DNA of 64,000 nucleotides, taken from NCBI RefSeq assembly GCF_008831285.2, contig NC_045139.1, positions 31,283,706-31,347,705 on the forward strand, read 5' to 3'. The translations under genes were made by a program, and so were the position numbers. The notes beneath the pieces are model-generated. The model saw only the letters and a program-made list of their open reading frames with translations, was not told the origin of the DNA and searched no databases. Origin of the DNA: Nymphaea colorata. Taxonomy: Eukaryota > Streptophyta > Magnoliopsida > Nymphaeales > Nymphaeaceae. Below are positions 35,339 to 46,700 of the stretch, in pieces. Each line of letters starts with the position of its first letter. Position 1 is the stretch's first letter.

Positions 35339-37540
35339 CAAATGCAAGAAACCGGAAATCATCTTTCAATTAATTGATACATTCTATTCTCATGGTCTAT
35401 AATTGATCTGATCTTGAAAATCGGCAGGAGGTAGGAGGATATGCATTCAAATTTAGACAATTGTAAATTGCATGAAGTAGAATGTTTACATGTAAATTCT
35501 TCATATTTCTGTCTTAAACCACTGGGGCTTTGGCAGAAAACTTCATTTAAGCTTTGTGAGTCTGTGTCATGTCTTGCCAAGTTGTGCCATAAGCGCAGAT
35601 GAGGTACCCATAAAGGTGTCAGGTGGTTCAAATTTTTGTAGAATATGATCCAATAATTTGTATAATTGTGGTTTCAGCTCAGGAAATAATTTTTGTCATC
35701 CATTGGGTTGTGGCGAAGGAATGTTATGGCTCTGTGACTTTTGTCATAGAGGGAGCAAGCATTCCTTCAATTCTTAATGCACCTTTTTTGTATTCCTTTC
35801 CTCATACTAGATCCTTGTGATCATGTGTTAACAGCCAAGGTTGGTAAAGCTGATCTCTTACACATCTTTCCCTTTTTCCAGAGGAAACTAGAAACTACTT
35901 GATTCAGTGACTAAAATATCACTTCTTTTGAAAAACTGAACTGTTACGATCATAACACCAGCAGTACTTAGAAGCTCTTTCTCTTCCCCTGTTCTGTGCC
36001 AGAAAAGGTTATCAAAGTAAATGAGATTGTTTAGCTGCATTGGTTCCTGCCTTGTACATCATTAATTGGTTTCTTCCAATGTAATACTTATATCTGGGAT
36101 AAATGAAAGGAGTTGCTCCATTTGTACCAAAATTTTCTTTGTTTTTCTGTTCAAATATCAGTTATCATGCCAATGAAGAAAAGGGCCTATAAAGAAATGG
36201 TTGGCTCAAGGTGTCAGCAGTCAATATAGCTGTAAAAAATTATATACAATGAATCTGCAAGTTTCTAGTTTCATGATGAAGTGATGTATCCAAGAAATAG
36301 CTCGCTAACACTACTGCTCATTTCTCATGCCAAGAGTTACTTGGTTACCTCCACTCTAATGTTGGCCGATGGGGAGGGGAATCCAACAAAATATCTTACC
36401 TTTCTTCTTTCTTTATTTTTTCCCCCATTTCATCAAATCTTTTTACTCAGGGAAGCCGAATATTGTCTGAAGTTGAAAGGATATATTAGTTCTTTTTGTT
36501 CTTTACCTCTTTAGGGTGGTCAGCATGTCTTAATCCTGCTTGCAGCTGAATGGTTTTCTTTTCGCAGACTTGTGGAGGTTATGCTTTCCCAATGACTTGA
36601 AAGTGTATCTGGAGATGCATTTCGCCGGAGATGTTATAACATGCCAAGTTTTAGGCAGATCACACATTTGTTGCACTCCAAATTAGAACTATCTGCATTT
36701 ACATGGTGAATAAAGAGTTTCTAAAAATTACATTCTTAGCATAGTTAGGTTTGAATCTTGATAAGCTTGAGCTGTACGTCCCCACTTAATGGTGAGCATG
36801 TAGCATGTCCTAGATCATATTTTCTTGGCAAAGGCTCACCGTTGAAAGTTTACAAGCAGCAGCATCCTCATCGAAGTTGGTGAAGAACACGCAACTTTTG
36901 ACCCCTGAGAAATTTATCTTCAATTAGACCTAAAAAATATCATTCTGGGGATTTTTAATTTAGTTATTAATGCTGAGGAGGAAACTGGTGAACCTCCGGC
37001 TTTCAGAACTTGTCTGGAGTTTTATCAAATTTATAAATACCTTCCTGAAATCACATCCTTCGCCTCCACCCGTCAGAACTTGCGTTTATGAAATCTATGT
37101 TGATGGCTGTACTTTAGAGATCTTATGTTCAACTTTGGCTATCTAGTTACTTAACAGGAAGCAAAAAATCAAGTTGTTCTCATGCATCGCGAGAAACTTG
37201 TGATACAAAATCATTTGTTTGGCTTTCAAATTCAAGTGAAGTTGCTCAAGTAAGACAAATTTTAGTTGTAGTGATAAATTTTGCTGCAGTTTGCCCTGCA
37301 TGTCACTGATAACTATTTTCTGCTACAGTTGTGCTCTGAAGCGTGTCTTCTTTTGGTTCAAATAAATGGTTTGAAGCTCTTTGCCAGGATTGTCAAGGGT
37401 TGCTACTTGTTACCATATTTTGGTTGAATGTTGCCTCAATTAGTCAATTTGATCCTGTGAATATTTACGCTTGTTTCCGAAGGGATTTCAGATCCGAGCT
37501 GAATATAAGTGCCGTGTTGGATGGGTGTTAAACCCACCGC
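35339..37540. other. Intergenic DNA, no gene recognised
   Basis: The beginning is presumably 3' UTR of the PPR gene. No splice-consistent exon chain or domain is visible on either strand. Composition is ordinary, with no strong repeat. Confidence 0.5.
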
Positions 37541-37880
37541 GGATCTGAGTTACCTCTCTCTCTCTCTCTCTTTTCCTCTCTCCCGAGGGTCGTTTCGTCC
37601 GGCGACGCGTTTCTTCGTCCGGCCACGCCATCTCCAGCCGGAGAGTTCTGGGCTTCGGTAAGTCTGTCGGTCCCTCTCTTTCCCGCGGAGGGTTCGATGC
37701 CTTTCCGCCGGAAAAAGGAGGGCTTCGAACCTTCTATTTTTCGCCGGCGAAACCGAGGGCTCGCAACCCTTGTTCTCAGGCGGAAAGGAGGGCTTCCAGC
37801 CCTCTTCGCCGGAGAAACAGAGGGCTCGAAGCCCTCGTTCTCCGGAAATGAGGGCTTCGGGGCCTCTGTTTTCGCTTGTA
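37541..37880. repeat. GC-rich degenerate tandem repeat, unit about 30-35 bp
   Basis: After a CT tract (about 37553-37592) come at least five imperfect units at about 37725-37870. Each carries GAGGGCTTCGAA or GAGGGCTCGAAGCCCTC followed by TTCGCCGGAGAAA or a variant. The island is far more GC-rich than its surroundings. Because the unit is partly palindromic and near a multiple of three, long frames are open on both strands. Neither product resembles a known protein, so no gene is called. It could be a fragment of a mobile element or a satellite-like expansion. Confidence 0.6.
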
Positions 37881-38187
37881 ATTCTTCAAATTTCAAAATC
37901 ATAACTTACCAATGTATGAAACTTATGTCTTTTTATCAATTTGAAAATCATGATTTGCTAATACATGAACACCAAATTTCCATGAGTCCATGTAAAGAGG
38001 GAACCAAAAACATTTCCTCCATTTATTTGCAACTTGTGTTGAGTTTTAGCACCGTGTAGCAAGTAATTGGCATGTTGGAGCTAAATTGTTTGAGTTGCAT
38101 TCTGCGCCTCCATGAGGCCTTTTCTTCCAGCTAGGGAGTGGGGAGGCGGCACAGGCGTTCTTCCCCCCTGGATTTATTCGTTGGAAG

Positions 38188-40528
38188 ATGCAGAATGGAT
38201 GTGTTAGAGACTGTGATTCACTTGACTCTGGTGAGCTTGAAAGCATCCTGCAAGCCTTACCTGCTCCTCTCCGTCGTCGAGATTTTCAGACCCTAGCAGA
38301 GATTGCTAAGACCAGGGAGGGCCGGTCGGAGCTCTCCACTGTGAATCCTCTCCCTTCATTGCTTACCCTTGTCCGCTTCCTCCTCTCCCACCCTGGCTCA
38401 GACATCATCGTGCCTTCCCTGAGGCTCATCCGGAACCTCTGTGCCGGTGATGCGCAATGCCAATATTCGTTTGTGGCAAATGGCGGCGCAGACGCTGTTG
38501 CAGTAGCTGTCGGCTGCAGTGAATCTGCTGAAGTTGTCCGCTTCGGGTTTGAGGTATCTGCGAATGTCGCGTCAGGCGGAGAAATGCACCGGTCGGTACT
38601 GTGGAGAGCGTTGTTTCCCGGCGGTTTTAAGAGGGGTCTCTGCTCCTTCGATGACCCGAGGATTGCCGATCCCGCGTGTAGGATTCTGCATGTGTGTGTC
38701 AGCGAGAAGAATGGCAGGTTGGTGGAACTCTGTGGGCTTGAGGGAGTGCCGATCATGGCGTGTTTGATCCGAAAATCATCTAAAAGTGGTAGGTTTCCTT
38801 CTTCTTCCTCTTCATTTCCTCCTACTTCCCCTTCTTCGAGTTGATTCTTTGTTGCACATTTGAGAAGCATATTGGGATTTTGGTGGTTTTGCGGCGGCAG
38901 ATTTGCCGGAATATGGTGGGAACCATGTGGAGTAGAAATATAAAATTTGGTCCAGGTCCGGTTTTGGATAGGCAGCGACTTTGAGCTGATCTTTGGTACA
39001 TCAAAAGCCATTAATTGATTGATTTAGCCCCTATAGAATTCTTTATAAATTTATAACCAAAAGAACTTTGTTGCTTACATGGATTTCAATGTTGAAAATC
39101 ATCGTGGTTGAAAGATGGTGCATTTTGATGTCTTTCCCATTACATTTTGGCGTCATTATCACCAGAAGGCTGCTGGCTAAAAGAATCTGACGTGTTGCTC
39201 CAAATGCATGGCAATGTGATATGGGCTTTTTCTGAATCTTTTCTCTTGCAGAATTTCTTTTTCGGCTGTAGGGTTTATTTTGAATGATTGCTAGATTCCG
39301 GAATTTGAATAATGATCTTAGCTTCATGGTGAGCAGGCATTTATTTTGTTTCGTTTTGTCCTATCAGTATCTTGTTATCTGTGAAAAAAGTTCTAGTGCA
39401 ACTCACTCGCATATTTTCTTTTTGGGGAAAGTAACTATAATCTCCACTTTATAGTTGTGAATGTTACTCGTCTATAGTTCCAACTATCAATCAGAAAATA
39501 GATACATGTTTTAGTTATTTGGGTTTACACTAAGCTTATTTCAAACTTGTTCACCAGATGGAGTTGAAGCAGAGTGGATACAGTTGCTCCTCCAAAAAAT
39601 CTGTTTAGAAGAATCTTGTTTTTCTCAGTTGTTTGCCGGATTAGGCACAAGGGGAGTTTCCGATTACCATGAAAATAATATCTCTGAGGGTGGCTACTCT
39701 GTGGAGCAAGTGTATCTGTTGCGTGCAATTTCAGAGGGATTAAGCCAGCAAGGAAGTGATCTTGTTATCAGTAAAGATGTCGCACTATCTGTTTTTAGTA
39801 TATTCAGGTCAGCTGCAGAATTAATTCGGAGTAGCTCTACGAAAGAAGCCACTTCGCCAACTTCTTCACCAACAGTTGATGTTTTGAGGCATGCAATATT
39901 GATCTTAAGAGATGTTTGCTCTGTGGAGGACCGAAAGGGGCTGCCAGTGGAACCATCCATGCTAAATGTTGAAGACCTGCAAGTGGAAGATCCATCCACC
40001 GTTGACTCACTCTTGTCTGCTGGTCTTGTGCACTTCATGTTGGGCCTGCTGCAGGAACTTGGGGAGCCTGCAATTATTCGGAAGGCAAAAAACAAATCAA
40101 GAAGCACTGGCCTTGGTTCTGTGGGAAACTCAAATGGGCAAGCTGCATTTCAAGCACCTGAAGGTGGTGAAGAGGCCAGTCCTCTCGAACCACAATTGGT
40201 GTGTCCATATAAAGGATTTCGAAGAGATTTAGTTGCTGTTCTTGGCAACTCAGCGTACCGAAGGAAGCATGCCCAGGATGAGATTAGGAGACAGACGGGA
40301 ATATTGCTGCTATTACAGCAGTGTGTGGTTGATGAAGATAACCCCTTCTTGAGAGAATGGGGCATATGGACCGTGAGAAACTTGCTGGAGGGCAATGCTG
40401 AGAACCAAAGAGAAGTGGCAGAACTAAAGATTCAAGGGTCTGTTGACACGCCTGAAATTTCAGAGCTGGGCCTGCAAGTGAAGGTTGACCCTGAGACTGG
40501 CCGTGCAAAGTTGGTGAATGTTACCTAA
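38188..40528 (+). CDS. MEE50: Ataxin-10 homologue, ARM-repeat protein, MEE50 type; 2 exons
   Basis: Exons 38188-38788 and 39558-40528 meet at a phase-1 GT-AG intron and encode 523 aa. The N-terminal part has armadillo-like helical repeats (LRLIRNLCAGDAQCQ, VRFGFEVSANVAS, then DPACRILHVCVSE). The C-terminal region from about residue 416 (CPYKGFRRDLVAVLGNSAY, then NPFLREWGIWTVRNLLEGN) is the ataxin-10 domain, well conserved from animals to plants. A low-complexity Ser/Thr stretch at about residues 290-305 separates the two parts. Animal ataxin-10 is a cytosolic scaffold; the Arabidopsis homologue is, as I recall, required for embryo development (maternal effect embryo arrest 50). The molecular role in plants is not known to me. 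The start is the first ATG before the conserved part. Confidence 0.88.
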
Positions 40529-41831
40529 TGAAAGATTCTCTGTATGTCATATGCCATTGCTCACCTCCTTTTAATTTTTTTCACTCTTTTTACCATCTTA
40601 GTAGGAGTCCCTGACTTTTAACAGCCATCCAACTGCTTTGGCAGAAATTATCAGGAATATATTCATCTTCTTTTGCTGTCTAATCTAGAAGCTGAAAAGG
40701 AATGATCATCCATTTAAAACTCTTGTATCACATGATATAAACATCCAGATAACATATGCTTGGATTGATTTTAGGCTTGTGAGCATGATGATCACATATG
40801 TGCAGACATTGCAACCCGTAGCAACTAATTTTACAATGCAGTCATGAACTGATATGAACCAACACTGCAACCCATAGCAGCTACTTTTACAATGTAGTCA
40901 TGAAGCAGGTACCATTTTGAATCCCATTATGTTGCCACTCGAAGTGGTCAGAAGTTCGAATCCGCACTGATTTCACATTCCTGCATCGAAACCCTCACCA
41001 TCTAAATAATGGAGTTGAGTTTGCTTGAGAAAAAAGAATTGATTGCCAATACACCATGTTCACACAGTGAGTCTCCTAATTGATGAGGGATTTTCCTTCA
41101 AATGCTTTCTTCATTGTTCTATTCATATTTCAAAGGCTTCTCTATCTTGGGATTGGGACATGAAATAGCAGGATGGATGTTAAAGCGCATGATATCATAA
41201 ATAGTTTTTGTTTATTTATTTAGTACGAAGATAACTTTTTTGGGACTATTTATTGGGCCTACCATCTGAGAAGAAGACTCCAAGTGAACACCGCTACCGT
41301 GATACGTGAACACCATGAACAAACTTATAGCAATACGATAATACCACATGAAAACTTGTACTGAAAATTGATCAGGTTGAAACTTTATCCAAGGTCTTTA
41401 TCTCGACTACTATTTTTAATATCAATACGTGTGGGAGTCTATTAGCCAATACTTATAATATCATCAAATAAATGTTTATATTGTTCTTTTTCATCTTATA
41501 AATCAATTTAACATATTTCAATTACTCCTTAAATCTAAACAATCCAAAAATCAGCCAATACAGGTCATACATAATTATACTTAGTCGAATACATGGTATC
41601 TATGAGCAAACCGATACGGAACCAATAATGTTATTTACAACATTGAACTCGACATCTTCCATAAGTCCCCTTCTCATCATGGAGCACTTGTCGCTGTAGC
41701 ACAAGCTGATATCTTTCTGTAATACTATTTATATCGAGATGCTATTAAAGAAAAAGACAAGTTTACACCTTGGTGTCAGTTTGGTTGTCTTTGTGATATA
41801 AATTGTAAAGTTTAAAGCCGGTCGTTTATAT

Positions 41832-42020
41832 CTCCAGCGTAGCTGGTTAGGTTAAGAATCTATTAAAAGTTAAGTTAGGTTTATTTATAGTTCGATTCTC
41901 GTGGGTGTCATGCTTCTACCTCTTTGATAAGATACAATCTTTGATAAGATACAAGACATAAATTAAAAAGTACACTACCACGATCGTTGATGCCGACACA
42001 GCTCAAACCCCATAAATGAA
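41832..42020 (+). mobile_element. tRNA-derived SINE-like copy 1
   Basis: Box A-like CAGCGTAGCTGG at 41835-41846 and box B-like AGTTCGATTCT at 41889-41899 form an RNA polymerase III internal promoter. About 100 bp further on is GCCGACACAGCTCAAAC, which resembles CACCGACGCAACTCAGGAC in the copy at 43212. Shared head and tail point to one SINE family. The right border is approximate, and no target duplication was found. Confidence 0.5.
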
Positions 42021-42665
42021 GGGAATAGGAGGCCTTTAAGCATCCTTTCATTGTTAGAGTCTACCCTCCCAAAAAGCTGGTCATTTGGGAGAGATTTGCA
42101 GCTTTGAGAGAAAAGAAGTGCCCTACATAAGGCCTTGTGTCCTGCTAGGAAACCCCTTTCATGGCCTTTTAGTGGCAAAAGAAGGTACCAACTTTAATTT
42201 ATTACTTTTAAACTGCATGACTAATTTATTTGCCATTTTGGAAAAAATCTCACTTTCAATTTGAGTGGCACTTGTAATGATAAAAGCTTCAAAAGGAGTA
42301 TACAAAAGCTATAGAATAAATTTGCAAACATAAAAGAGACATAAAGCATGTTTTTTTGACGTAAAAGATGCGTTTTAGTGCAAAAATTGAATTCAAGCTT
42401 CCTTTTTCAGTTGCCTCTCTCACAAAGTGTGATTCTCTAGGCAATGACCTTCATTTAGAGAGTTGCTTTGTTTTGACAATGAAGGCTTTTCTTTTCGTCC
42501 ATTCTCTGGCTAAGGGTTTGTCTAAGTTAGGCTTCTAATTCAATTTCTTCAATTTCTGTAAGCATTATTTCCATGCATCTTAGGTAATGGGTGAGATATT
42601 TAAATTGAAAGGCACACCATTGCTATCACTATCACTGACACCAAAACATCGCAAAACCTTAAAGA

Positions 42666-43102
42666 TAGGGTGAACACGAGCCGAATCGAGCTCGAGTTCA
42701 ATCAACTTGAACTCGGCTCGACTAATGAAACCTCGAGCTCGACTCGGCTCGAGCTTGAAAATAGCTCGATGAAAGCAGCTCAAGCTCAACTCGGCTCGAG
42801 CTTAGTGTTTAGCTCAAGTTCAACTCGATTAAGGCTCAATAAATTCATTTGAATAGAATTTATATTCATCGTTTATGTGTTAAGCTCGAGCTGGAGCCCG
42901 ACCCGAATAAGACTCGACAAACTCATACACTCATTTGAATATATCAACTTAATTAAGATTCGAAAAACCCGATGAAAGCTAGAGCTCGATTTCAACTCGA
43001 TTATTTGAATGAGTCAACTCATGAACTCGAGCTCGACTTATTAAACAAATGACTCAGCACTAACTCGTTCACGAGTCAAGCTCGACTCGTTGTTCACCCC
43101 TA
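42666..43102 (+). mobile_element. TCGAG-rich non-autonomous hAT-like element, copy C (most complete)
   Basis: A 437-bp element with inverted ends: TAGGGTGAACACGAG at the left and TGTTCACCCCTA at the right, one base different from a perfect TAGGGGTGAACA pair. Its flanks, CTTAAAGA (42658-42665) and CTTAGAGG (43103-43110), match at six of eight bases, as expected for an eroded 8-bp hAT target duplication. Dense TCGAG/CTCGA words fill both subterminal parts. There is no coding capacity. It is the reference copy for the partial relatives at 4179 and 5371. Confidence 0.65.
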
Positions 43103-43211
43103 CTTAGAGGTAGGAGATTTTTTTTTTTTTCTGGTCAACTAGTTATTAACCTCTTGCTCAAAATAACATAAGTTAATGGAACATGTCAACAAACACCCCG
43201 TACATGCTTCA

Positions 43212-43400
43212 AGGGGCATAGCGTAGCTGGTCGAACTAAAGGCTTTTAAAAGGCAGGTCTCTAGTTCGATTTTAGTGGACGTTATATTCATGTGTCTTAA
43301 GGCGGTAGGACGCGGCATCCAAGTTGAAGGGTGTCCCGTTTTATCATGGACACCGACGCAACTCAGGACCTCAAAAACAAGAGAAATGAAAGGACCTTCG
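43212..43400 (+). mobile_element. tRNA-derived SINE-like copy 2
   Basis: Box A-like TAGCGTAGCTGG at 43219-43230 fits the plant tRNA A-box consensus at every fixed position. Box B-like AGTTCGATTTT lies at 43263-43273. The distance between them, about 32 bp, is normal for a tRNA promoter. The tail CACCGACGCAACTCAGGAC is shared with the copy near 41832. The right border is approximate. Confidence 0.55.
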
Positions 43401-43793
43401 AGGTACGCTTCGAGCAGTGGTGGGATTGACCACCTTGCTCCCCCAACCCCCAAAAACTAAACACCCTACGTGTTATTTCTGTGCCTTTTCTTAAAAAAAA
43501 AAAAGCATGAAAACATTGTTTCAGTGTGACCGTGACTTGATCCAAACCCGATGTAGATCCGGTTACGTCCCTGGAATATACATGCCCTAACCCTAGAGAT
43601 GGAAAGGCGAAGCCAAAGCACCAAAGCTTTTCCTCCTCAGCTTTTTCTTTCTAATTAAAAAAGAAAAAAAGGTTGAATTGGCGCAATCCGAATCTCCGAG
43701 TTTCAAAAATTCCACCGCTTCCCACACTGTTCCTTCATTGTACACTCTACAGAACCAACAATCTCTCCTTTTGTTTCTTTCTATCTGAAACAA

Positions 43794-46700
43794 ATGGGAA
43801 CTAAGCGTCGCGTGGAATCCGACTCCAATGCGGAACCCCTGGATTCTACGGTACTGGTGTTCCTTTTTCGTCTCTCTAAAAATTTTCTGGTTTTTAGATC
43901 TGTTGGGTAATGCAGGTAGATAAAAATGTTATTTTATTATTATTATTTTCTTTAGGTTGCTCGTTTTTTGAAATCTTTCTTTGTTCTTGTAGTCACTGGG
44001 ATCAATAAATGTTCTTCCTGGTTAATGCTGATAGTGCAGCTAGTCTGAAATTCAGCCTGTGCTTTCCCTCTTTTTCTGTCGATGATTGAGGTTTTGATGA
44101 TAGTTTGCTTTGTCATCTTTGGTTAAATTTTTTGGCTGCAAGTCTGTAGCTTTGAGATGCTATAGTTTAACTAAATTATATTTTTTTGTCTTTTTGTTTT
44201 TTAGATTTTATTTTTATTTTTTGTTTCTTGGTGTGGGACAGCTCCGGAGCAAACGGGTAATCGCCGGGCCCCCTTTTGATCTGCAGCGAGCTCGGTCGTC
44301 CCAACAACACGTTCGTGCGCTCAATATGCAGTTTGCGAGGTTTTTTTTCTATGCTGACATATTTTTTCCTTATATTCTATCTCCTGTTGCTTTGAAAAAA
44401 TTAACCAGCGCAGGAGCACTCCCAACTTTCCAGTTGAGTAGGGAATATATGTCTAAGGTTGCAGAATATACAGACGCACAAATTGTTGTTCAGAAGAAAA
44501 AAAAAATAGAAAGAGAAAGATTTTTTTTTTTTTTGAAGAAACTGGCACCCTTAATGGTGGTGAACTGTGTCTTCTATTGAAATGCCAAAAGTGAAATCCT
44601 GAATCCCACCAAACGTAAACCCTTAGAGCGGAAACAATTCAAGGGAAGCACTTAGAGTTACATTGCTAGGGAAAAAGCACCAAACACCTAATTGAGAAAA
44701 TCAGGATACAAAACTTTATGGTTTTGCTCTACGAAGCTATGTAGGAGAAAACAAAATTATGTTTCATTAGCTAATTCGTGTCTTCATGTAACCTTTTCTA
44801 GGTGAACGCTTGAGATCATGTACTACTGTGAGAGAAAAAATTTAGGGTAAGAAGGAAAGAGTATAAAAATATCTTTCCAGTATCTATTGGTACACCACGT
44901 AATAGCTTATCCCAATTAATTTTTTAGTCGGTAATTAATTTTTTAGTACCGACCTTATTGTGAATATTGGGCGTTCAACTTTTAATACATTAGGGCTTGG
45001 TATCAGCTGCAAGTCCTTGCTTGATGGCACTTGGCCAACTCTGTTGGAGCTTTGCACTCCAAGACCTACAGTCAAGCCTGGCATTAATACTTTAAGGCCA
45101 CTAAATTGTTTTGTTTAGATCATTCATCTTGCATACCTTCTCAGTCTAACCACTCTGGCTGTCGTCTTATCTGCATGAACAGCTGGGTGCAATCACAGCT
45201 TCAAAATCATCCTGATGAGCTCTGGGAAGATGGTGTCCAAGATTATCTGCGTCATGCATCACAAATTATGGTTTTTCCTTTTCACCTTTACATTCTTCTT
45301 CTTCCAGCAATTTTTGTGTCCCTAGATTTTGCCAATTGAAGTCATGGTGTATATGTATATAGGAACATTTGTTGTCGCTGCAGTACTATGCAGTAAAACG
45401 CTACAGTAGCATAAACACCTGTCTTTCTAGTAGGCATCAAGTGTGTATTCCAATCATATGGATGCCTTTGCCATGATTTATCAATAGGTTTAATCACCTT
45501 GTTACAAAACTAATGGAACAAAAAAAGAAAAGCTAATGAATCAAAATTTGTGAAAACAGAAATATTTTGAGAATGATTAAGAAAATCACATTGTAATCAA
45601 TTTTAATGATTTACCAAATGAAAGTAATGAACTAATCAGAGTAAGCAAATCAAAATTTGTTTTCTTCAGATGGTTGGATCTATTAAAGTTGTTGGTGTAC
45701 CAAGTGAAGAAATGTGTCATATACCATAACTTGAGAATAAGGAACAATTATCATTAATCAATATGTGAACATAATTAAACTAAATCTGAACCTAAAAGAC
45801 AAAAAGTAATAGTCAAACAAATCAAATTAAGTATTAGCAAATTCAGAAATGCAATTAATGATAAAAAAATCAAACAAGCAAGTGTTGAGCCTGACAAATT
45901 TGAGTAGACAATAGACATAGATGATTGTGCTGACATGGCTGTTCGTTGAATTTAGGGGGTTTATCACTGTTTTGGTGTTGAGTCTGACAAATTTGAGTAG
46001 GTCTAGACGACTGTGCTGCTGTTCGTTGAATTTAGGGGAGTTGGAGCTGTATCTGCAGCTGCACAAGCACCCAGTACAGGTGCAGCAACCTCCTTAAGGT
46101 GTTCATGTTATGTGGCTCTGTGTAAGTTTTGCTTCATACGCAGGAAAGAGCATCATGTGCTATAGTAGTTCAGAAAAAAGTTTAACGATCTTTTTAAAAT
46201 CACAAGACAGTTCTGCTGATGCACTTGACAAATAATTCAGAAAAAATGCAGTGAATCTGGGATGAAAAATATGATTCTTGAATTGCTAACTGCCGTATGT
46301 AGAAGAGTTAGGAAAACTGTACACCTAAAATACAATTATCAAATGTTGCTGTAGTTTGATGGTTATTTTTTAACAGGAAAAATTTCATTAGACTCCAGTG
46401 GAGGGTTGCACTCATAGGTGGAGAAATCTTATGCTTCTTAGAAACAAATGGATGTGTTTCTGTCTAGGTAGACACTTTGTTGGGTTACCACTATAACTAT
46501 TGCTTAGTTTCTTGTTTTGGAAGTTCAGGTGCTATGCAGGAAATCAATAATTTCAGTTGTTACACTGAAACCTTATGATATGAGGTTGATGTCTGAACCT
46601 CCTTTTAAGGCCAACCATCTAACAGAGTAACAGTATACTGGAGGCCCAGGTTCCCACATGAATCTGATTGGACATTCAGAATTATAATAGGGCATAGCTA

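Larger units (their letters stand above)
40529..43793. other. Intergenic DNA with SINE-like and hAT-like repeats
   Basis: No gene seen between MEE50 and the NUP50-like gene. It contains a possible 5'-truncated SINE at about 40950-41040 (box-B-like AGTTCGAATCC, then an A-rich end), two related SINE-like copies near 41832 and 43212, and the TCGAG-rich element at 42666-43102. The last 250 bp hold the NUP50 leader; no clear TATA box is seen. Confidence 0.5.

Noticed and set aside
37528-38059. Two opposite frames of about 120 codons over the GC-rich repeat
   Set aside because: Both are by-products of a partly palindromic unit near a multiple of three bases; no known domain, splice context or start signal.
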